NCBI GenBank assembly: GCA_022866045.1
Contig: JALHTW010000193.1
Coordinates: 1 to 35,763, forward strand
DNA from: Candidatus Aminicenantota bacterium
GTDB lineage: Bacteria > Acidobacteriota > Aminicenantia > Aminicenantales > UBA4085
Reading direction: 5' to 3'
DNA: 35,763 bases
The position numbers and the translations under genes were made by a program. Below, piece by piece: positions 31,227 through 35,763 of the stretch; within the stretch, counting starts at the first letter, position 1; each line of letters begins with the position of its first letter. The notes under the pieces are model-generated. The model saw nothing but the letters and a program-made list of their open reading frames with translations, did not search any database and had not been told where the DNA came from.

Positions 31227-32090
31227 ATGAAAACGATTCGAATATATATGGCGGTTTTGATTTTTATCGCGGCAGGCCTGGGTGCCCTGGGCGAGACGAT
31301 TCAGACGGCGCAAACGGCCGATGAGAAGTCGTTTCAGGAGATCAAGCTCCTGGTCTTTGATGAAAAGTGGATGGAAGCCCAGTCCCGACTCGAGGATTTT
31401 CTCGCTCGGTATCCCCAGAGCTCCTATTATTCGCAGGCCCTCTACTACAGGTCGAAATGCCTGGAAGAGCAGGAAGGAAAGGAGCGGGAGGCCATCAGCT
31501 CCTACAAGGAGTACCTGAGGCTCAAAGACAGGAACAAGAACCTGGCCGAGGACGCCGAGGTCTCGGTCATCGACCTGGCCATGAAGCTCTACGATGAGGG
31601 AGATAAGGGATTCGTCCGGGAAGTCGAAGACCGGATTTCCAGCCCGAACAGGGTCGTCCGCTACTTCGCGGCCGTGCAACTGAGCTACGTCAAAGAGAAG
31701 CGGATCGCCGACAAAAGCGTTCCCGTGTTGAAGCAGATCATCGAAGAGGAGAAGAGCACCGAGCTTCGGGACAAGGCGAGGATCGCTCTGCTCCGCGTCT
31801 CCCCCGAGGCTCTGGCCGGGATCGAAGAAAAGCGCGACGAAAAAAAAGTCCGGATGCTGAAGATCGTCGTTATGGACGACCGGGCGAAGAAAATTGAGTT
31901 CCAGCTCAATATCCCCTGGGCGCTGGCTGACCTGGCCCTCGGGGCCATCCCGGAGGAGGAGAAAGCGACGATGCGGATGAAGGGTTATGACATCAACAAG
32001 ATCCTCAAAGAGCTTCAATCCGTTAAAGGCCGGATCCTCGAGATCAACGACGCCAAAGAAGGAAAAACCATTAAAATTTGGATCGAATAA
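31227..32090 (+). CDS. Secreted TPR/HEAT protein with the shared C-terminal domain (protein B)
   Basis: A signal peptide (MAVLIFIAAGLGALG) is followed by TPR-like repeats of the YbgF kind (EAQSRLEDFLARYPQSSYYS, AISSYKEYLRL), then HEAT-like helices (ISSPNRVVRYFAAVQL, ELRDKARIALLRV), and the C-terminal ~75-residue domain (IVVMDDRAKKIEFQLNIPW, GYDINKILKEL, TIKIWIE). Length 287 residues. It is co-transcribed with the sigma/anti-sigma pair and could present or sense envelope damage through its repeats. That role is inference; no family name is recognised for the end domain. Confidence 0.8.
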   Translation: MKTIRIYMAVLIFIAAGLGALGETIQTAQTADEKSFQEIKLLVFDEKWMEAQSRLEDFLARYPQSSYYSQALYYRSKCLEEQEGKEREAISSYKEYLRLKDRNKNLAEDAEVSVIDLAMKLYDEGDKGFVREVEDRISSPNRVVRYFAAVQLSYVKEKRIADKSVPVLKQIIEEEKSTELRDKARIALLRVSPEALAGIEEKRDEKKVRMLKIVVMDDRAKKIEFQLNIPWALADLALGAIPEEEKATMRMKGYDINKILKELQSVKGRILEINDAKEGKTIKIWIE

Positions 32091-32106
32091 ATTCAAGGAG
32101 GCACGC

Positions 32107-32493
32107 ATGAAAAAATTCGCTGTTTGGACCCTGGCCGTATTCATGCTGGGTTGTTTCGCGGCACCCGTCGTGAAGGCCGAAAAAAAGGATGACCTTCAGG
32201 CCATCAAAAAGGCCGTCAAGGAAAACCCGGCTTATGAGGCCGGCAAGGATGTGAAGTGGTTCAAGGTCCTGGTCACGGACGCGAAGACCAACAAGGACAA
32301 GGTCCGGATCACACTGCCCATCTCGATCGTCGAGATCGTTCTCCGCTGCGCCGACGACAAGCGCATCCGGATGCACCGCGAAGACTGCGATATCGACATC
32401 GGGGCCCTCTTCGCCGAGCTGAAGAAGGTCGGTCCCGCGTCGTTCATCGAGGTCATGGACGAGGACGAGATCGTCAAGGTCTGGCTGGAATAG
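32107..32493 (+). CDS. Small secreted protein with the shared C-terminal domain (protein C)
   Basis: A signal peptide (MKKFAVWTLAVFMLGCFAAPVVKA) precedes a short linker and then essentially only the shared domain: WFKVLVTDAKTNKDKVRITL, PISIVEIVLRCADDKRIRM, CDIDIGALFAELKKVGPAS, FIEVMDEDEIVKVWLE. This is the minimal version among the three proteins. The track begins 40 codons upstream in the shadow of protein B; the ATG here follows a perfect AAGGAGG ribosome binding site. The gene ends the locus, with a strong terminator 26 bp later. Confidence 0.8.
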   Translation: MKKFAVWTLAVFMLGCFAAPVVKAEKKDDLQAIKKAVKENPAYEAGKDVKWFKVLVTDAKTNKDKVRITLPISIVEIVLRCADDKRIRMHREDCDIDIGALFAELKKVGPASFIEVMDEDEIVKVWLE

Positions 32494-32519
32494 CCCGCCG
32501 TCCCCAGGCCTACGCCGAG

Positions 32520-32572
32520 ATCCCCCTTTCTTCTCCCTTCTTTAAAAGGGAGGAGGAAGGGGGATTTTTTTT
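32520..32572 (+). terminator. Strong terminator ending the ECF-sigma operon
   Basis: ATCCCCCTTTCTTCTCCCTT pairs with AAGGGAGGAGGAAGGGGGAT (two mismatches) and is followed by eight Ts. Its arms resemble the C-rich palindromes at 4.5 and 9.2 kb. Confidence 0.88.
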
Positions 32573-32650
32573 ATCCCGCCTTGCGTCCTTGGCCGGGACA
32601 GCGTATTGTATTCTTCTGAGAACGGTCCGCGCCCGGAAGGAGAGGACGCC

Positions 32651-33091
32651 ATGGAGATCAAGCTAACGAAAAGGCAATACGAAGTCTTGATGCGGCTGGC
32701 CTATCTTGGAAATTGGGTCGTCAACGGTTTCCATCCCGAAGACAGCGATGCGGAAACGGACGCCGTCGAGGACGCCGTTTACGGTAAGGCGCGGGATTTC
32801 GGGCTTGGGAAGCTCGTGTATTACGATGAGGACGTCGATGAATGGTATCCGACCAACGAAACCGAGGATCTCTGGCTGGCCGACCTTGATCAATATAAAA
32901 ACGACGTGTTCTGGGAGGAGCTGGAATACCGGCTCGCCGACCGGGATCTCGTCGCCCGGTACGGAGAGAGTGCTGTCGATGGTATGAGCGCAGAAGAACG
33001 CGAGCGGATGGACCGGGAGCTCGTCGAGCATTATTATGAAGAATTTGCCCGGAACGGCCTCAAGAACCTGGCCCTCGTCCGTCCCAGCTGA
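32651..33091 (+). CDS. Hypothetical acidic protein
   Basis: This 146-residue protein is acidic, with no signal peptide or membrane span. Features are an N-terminal RQYEVLMRLAYLGNWVVNG helix, an aromatic and acidic middle (DEDVDEWYPTNETEDLW), and a helical C-terminus (ERERMDRELVEHYYEEFARNG). It resembles small uncharacterised proteins seen across several phyla but I cannot name the family. The start is the ATG with a GGAGAGGA ribosome binding site rather than the track start, which lies near the preceding terminator. It is convergent with the peptide transporter gene. Confidence 0.75.
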   Translation: MEIKLTKRQYEVLMRLAYLGNWVVNGFHPEDSDAETDAVEDAVYGKARDFGLGKLVYYDEDVDEWYPTNETEDLWLADLDQYKNDVFWEELEYRLADRDLVARYGESAVDGMSAEERERMDRELVEHYYEEFARNGLKNLALVRPS

Positions 33092-33121
33092 CGGGCCTCA
33101 GGCCCCCCGCAAATTGAAACA

Positions 33122-34492
33122 CTATTTTTTCTTCGTTTTTCCGACCAGTCTGTCATAGACGGCCAGGCCGATCATCGAAAGCACCGAGATCCCGGTGATG
33201 ATCAGCCACATGGGGGCTATGTTTACCGCCAGGCCGTTTTTCTGCGGCGTGGTGATGAATTTCTCGAACAATGCGCCGCCCAGCAGGCCGCTGATGATGC
33301 TCCCGAGGGCGATGGGCAGGTTGACGTACCCGAGATATAATCCTTCCTGGCCCTTGGGCGCGATGGCGCCCAGATATTCGTAGATTCGCGGCGAGGCCAG
33401 CATTTCGCCCATGGCCATGGAGGCGATGGAGATGATCATAAAGATACCGGCCAGCGGAAGGGCCAGCCCCAAGAAGCTGACTTTGCGGGCCACATCAGAA
33501 AAGAGGAGCGGAGGAAGGACATTGACCAGCATCCCGGCCGTTATAACCGCGGCGCCGAAGAGCATGGATTTGACCGGCGGCCACTTCTTGACCATTTTTG
33601 TGATCAAGAGCTGGAGGCTGACGATCATGACCGGATTGGTCAGTGTATAGAGCTCCACGGCGGCATTGGGGTCGATGAACCTCAGGAAAAGAGGCATGAG
33701 GTTATAAAGCTGGGTATAGGGAACCCAGAACAGCCCGATGACGATCAGGAAAAAGACGAACTTGATGTTGCGTAGAACGATGAAGATTCCGAGGATCGCC
33801 TGGCCGAGCGTTTTTTTCTGGACTTGCTGGCTGTCCTTTTTGCCGTCGCTCACGTATTCCGGTTCCTTATAAATAAAGAGCACGACCGCCAGGCCGATCA
33901 GGGCGAATATCGCCGAAGCAAAGGTGAAGATGGCCGGGATGCCGAGGCCGAGGATTTTACGGATAAAATATGAAACGCCGCGGCCCGTGATCGAGCCGAT
34001 GTTGATGATCATGTAAAAAATGCCGAAGGCGAGCGTCGCCCGTGTCCCCGCTGTTTTCTGGACCGTGCCGGCGATGCAGGGCTTGACGATCGAGCCGCCC
34101 ATGCCGAGGAGGAGAATCCCGAGCAAAATGGGGAGGGTGTAATCGATCGTTTCTGCGGCTTGATGACCGCTGAGGCCGGGCCAGAATTTCTGGACGTTGC
34201 CGAGGACGAAGTAGGCGAGCGAGATCATGAAGAAAGAAAGAGTCAGCAAGCGTTTATAGCCGAATTTGTCGGCCAACGTTCCGGAAAGGATGGGCAGGAA
34301 ATAGATAAGCCCCCAGAGGAGCGATCCGTTGAGAAATGTCGCGACCGTCGGCCGCATGCCCAGGCTCTCCTTGAGGTAGATCACCATGAAGGAGGCCATC
34401 GAGTAATAGGCGGCCCGTTCGAAGAGCTCGATCGTGTTGGCCGTCCAAAAAGTCTTCGGAAATTTTTGCTTGGCGGGAATCACGTCGTTCAT
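33122..34492 (-). CDS. POT/PTR-family proton-coupled peptide transporter
   Basis: This major-facilitator-superfamily protein of 456 residues has about 12-14 membrane spans. The first helix carries ELFERAAYYSM, the ExxERFxYY-type motif of proton-dependent oligopeptide transporters, and the loop after it has SGTLADKFGYKR. It should import di- or tripeptides with protons. A proline- and glycine-rich helix (LLGMGGSIVKPCIAGT) also fits the family. An AAGGAG ribosome binding site supports the start. It has its own promoter and is not in an operon. Confidence 0.85.
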   Translation of the reverse strand: MNDVIPAKQKFPKTFWTANTIELFERAAYYSMASFMVIYLKESLGMRPTVATFLNGSLLWGLIYFLPILSGTLADKFGYKRLLTLSFFMISLAYFVLGNVQKFWPGLSGHQAAETIDYTLPILLGILLLGMGGSIVKPCIAGTVQKTAGTRATLAFGIFYMIINIGSITGRGVSYFIRKILGLGIPAIFTFASAIFALIGLAVVLFIYKEPEYVSDGKKDSQQVQKKTLGQAILGIFIVLRNIKFVFFLIVIGLFWVPYTQLYNLMPLFLRFIDPNAAVELYTLTNPVMIVSLQLLITKMVKKWPPVKSMLFGAAVITAGMLVNVLPPLLFSDVARKVSFLGLALPLAGIFMIISIASMAMGEMLASPRIYEYLGAIAPKGQEGLYLGYVNLPIALGSIISGLLGGALFEKFITTPQKNGLAVNIAPMWLIITGISVLSMIGLAVYDRLVGKTKKK

Positions 34493-34529
34493 GCCTGGCT
34501 CCTTATGTGTCTTTGAGGATGGCGGCAGT

Positions 34530-34559
34530 ATTCTATTCGCACTCCAGCCGAAAAATCAA
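34530..34559 (-). promoter_or_regulatory. Promoter of the peptide transporter gene
   Basis: Minus-strand TTGATT, 18 bp, then TAGAAT. MITE copy 2 begins only 14 bp upstream, so the element could supply upstream regulatory sequence. Confidence 0.5.
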
Positions 34560-34572
34560 CGGAATTCGTCGT

Positions 34573-34924
34573 AAGCAATTCTTTTTCCGGTGTCAGGCTA
34601 ATATCGACGCATTAATTAGAATGACATCCCCGTTCGGGCGGCGCTTAGGCCGCCCCCAGCCCCCGGGCCCCGGGGAACCAGTCCCGTCGGTTCCCCCCGT
34701 CGGAAAAGCCGACGGGGCCCCCCTCCGCTACGGGGACTTGAGGGCGGCCCAAGCGCCGCTCATACATTGTCACTTTATTTATCGCGTTTGTATTAATTTC
34801 GGGCGGGGTCCTGTCGCGGCTCTTCCCCGGCCGTGCTCGCCGCCAGGCCGCTGCGCGCGGGCGGGGAGCCCCTTCGCCGCGCCACCCCTGCTCGACGAGT
34901 GGCGCTCCGGAAAAAGAATTACTT
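34573..34924. mobile_element. MITE-like element, copy 2 (352 bp)
   Basis: The terminal inverted repeats are AAGCAATTCTTTTTCCGG and, read inward from the other side, AAGTAATTCTTTTTCCGG. Apart from a 106-bp extra module it matches copy 1 almost base for base in opposite orientation, for example TGTCAGGCTAATATCGACGC at one side and CGCGCCACCCCTGCTCGACG at the other. It has no transposase gene. It abuts the 3' non-coding end of the IS110-type element. Confidence 0.82.
34636..34741. repeat. Extra 106-bp hairpin module inside MITE copy 2
   Basis: This part is absent from copy 1. It starts with GGGCGGCGCTTAGGCCGCCC; the sequence directly after it, GGGCGGCCCAAGCGCCGCTC, is almost its exact reverse complement, and the 7-bp GGGCGGC is directly repeated at both junctions. 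The centre holds further hairpins (CCGTCGG...CCGACGG and CCCCGGGCCCCGGGG-like runs). Deletion between the direct GGGCGGC repeats would turn copy 2 into copy 1. Confidence 0.8.
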
Positions 34925-35139
34925 CGAATGCATGTATGAAAGCGCTGCTGATGTCAAGGATCTAAAAAGGTGATTCTTTAATGATGGCATCTTCCTCCTT
35001 GAGAGAACAGTGGTTACGTTTCTTAAGCTCGATCCGTTTCGCCGGAGGCATGTATTCGCCGTCAGTGCGGCATGAGCATCTTCCCCAGCGAGTCGCGCAT
35101 TCAATGAACGAATCTCGAAGATTCATGCGAGCGACGCGC
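34925..35139 (-). other. 3' non-coding end of the IS110-type element, structured
   Basis: No gene is seen between the transposase stop and the MITE. Right after the stop a hairpin forms on the minus strand: GTCGC(TC)GCAT with ATGCGCGAC outside, and GAATCT-TCG-AGATTC inside. Members of the IS1111 subgroup have a long 3' non-coding end, from which a guide (bridge-type) RNA could be made; that link is inference here. Confidence 0.4.
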
Positions 35140-35763
35140 TTACTCCTGGGTCGACGAAATCGGTTTCTGCGGTTCTTTGTAAGCCTCATTCTTTTTCAAC
35201 ACCCAAAATACGGCTTCCGCCATGTGCCGAGCCACGGCGACGACCGCCTTGGCATGGCCTTTCCGTTCCCGGAGTCGATGATAAAGTCGGGTCATATGGT
35301 AATGCGACCAGTGCCTTTGATGAAGGACGATCATGTTGGCCGCTTCGATCAGAGCCCACTTCAAGTACCGATTCACGTCCGGCCGGACCTTCCCGAAGAA
35401 AGTCTTTCCGCCGCTCGACTTCACCCGAGGAACCGTTCCGGCGTAACTGGCCAGATGCTCCGGACCGGGGAATCTCGTGATATCCCCGATCTCCAAAGCG
35501 ATGACCACGGCCAGGATTTTCCCGATCCCGGGAATCGTCATCAACAGCTTCATCGCCGGAGTCGCCTCGACAACCTCCTGAATCTCCTTTTCACTCAACC
35601 GAATATGATCCTCAACCTGATCCAAGAGCTCGAGCTGCGTCTCCACGGACCGGCGCGTGTAGGGAGGCAGTTCCTTCAGCCGCTTCGCCAGGATCTCCCG
35701 CCCCTTCATCCCAAACAGATCGCTGACCTCGTCAATCTCGATCGCGTACTTGGCCAAGGTCGC
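35140..35763 (-). CDS. IS110-family transposase, C-terminal part (cut by window end)
   Basis: The visible ~205 residues contain the C-terminal transposase_20 domain: the helix-hairpin-helix-like LLMTIPGIGKILAVVIALEI, RFPGPEHLASYAGTVPRV with the family's conserved serine segment (KSSGGKTFFGKV), and NRYLKWALIEAANM. A coiled coil (LELLDQVEDHIRLSEKEIQE) precedes it, the usual bridge to the N-terminal DEDD RuvC-like catalytic domain, which lies beyond the window. The first methionine of the track is therefore not a start. Full-length proteins are about 330-400 residues. No interruption is seen in the part present. Confidence 0.9.
   Translation of the reverse strand, partial: ATLAKYAIEIDEVSDLFGMKGREILAKRLKELPPYTRRSVETQLELLDQVEDHIRLSEKEIQEVVEATPAMKLLMTIPGIGKILAVVIALEIGDITRFPGPEHLASYAGTVPRVKSSGGKTFFGKVRPDVNRYLKWALIEAANMIVLHQRHWSHYHMTRLYHRLRERKGHAKAVVAVARHMAEAVFWVLKKNEAYKEPQKPISSTQE

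Noticed and set aside
34507-35189. Several short ORFs over MITE copy 2 and the IS tail
   Set aside because: They follow palindromic repeat sequence and lack ribosome binding sites or protein features.
1-35763. CRISPR array, prophage or biosynthetic cluster
   Set aside because: No regularly spaced direct repeats, Cas genes, phage structural genes or synthase modules were seen.

Overview
This window looks like a chromosomal segment of a GC-rich, Gram-negative (diderm) bacterium. The evidence for two membranes is a FadL/OmpP1 outer-membrane protein, a PilQ secretin with a complete pilMNOPQ alignment complex, several lipobox signal peptides and an MsbA-type exporter. The gene mix resembles uncultured Acidobacteriota/Aminicenantota-type genomes, but that placement is an inference from style and could not be tested here. 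Both ends are cut inside genes: the C-terminal part of ClpB on the left and an IS110-family transposase on the right.

Layout. (1) 1-4.4 kb: clpB tail, a FadL-like porin with its own promoter and a strong terminator, galU, tRNA-Phe on the minus strand, and a GT4-type glycosyltransferase. (2) 4.6-13.3 kb: a tightly packed plus-strand operon: a DUF465 small protein, a dehydrogenase-like protein related to Asd but lacking the catalytic cysteine, an MsbA-type ABC exporter, yicC, gmk, coaBC, a family-4 uracil-DNA glycosylase, and a priA whose helicase motifs are eroded. (3) 13.3-14.7 kb: a Tat-exported DUF362 protein on the minus strand, sandwiched between the true priA 3' end and a second, diverged copy of that 3' end. 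(4) 14.7-21.3 kb, minus strand: coaD, pilM, pilN, pilO, pilP, pilQ and two lipoproteins, probably one transcript. (5) 21.34-21.83 kb: a gene-free region with two divergent promoters that share a palindrome, followed by many hairpins and a short terminator, proposed as a structured RNA. (6) 21.8-28.7 kb: secreted-type pcm, a phosphohexomutase, an FtsB/DivIC-like protein, sppA (minus) and a NatAB-like ABC-2 exporter. (7) 28.8-32.5 kb: an RRM protein, then an ECF sigma factor and ZAS anti-sigma factor surrounded by three secreted proteins that end in the same ~75-residue domain. (8) 32.6-35.8 kb: a hypothetical protein, a POT-family peptide transporter, and the 3' part of an IS110-type insertion sequence with a structured non-coding tail.

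Two copies of a MITE-like element with about 18-bp terminal inverted repeats sit in opposite orientation at 22.6 and 34.6 kb. One copy carries an extra 106-bp hairpin module. They bracket about 12 kb and could support inversion of it.

The best candidates for something undescribed are the ECF-sigma locus with the shared C-terminal domain (a possible envelope-stress sensing system), the structured RNA candidate upstream of pcm, the MITE family, and the duplicated priA tail around the DUF362 gene. All function calls come from reading translated sequence and motifs; no database search was possible.
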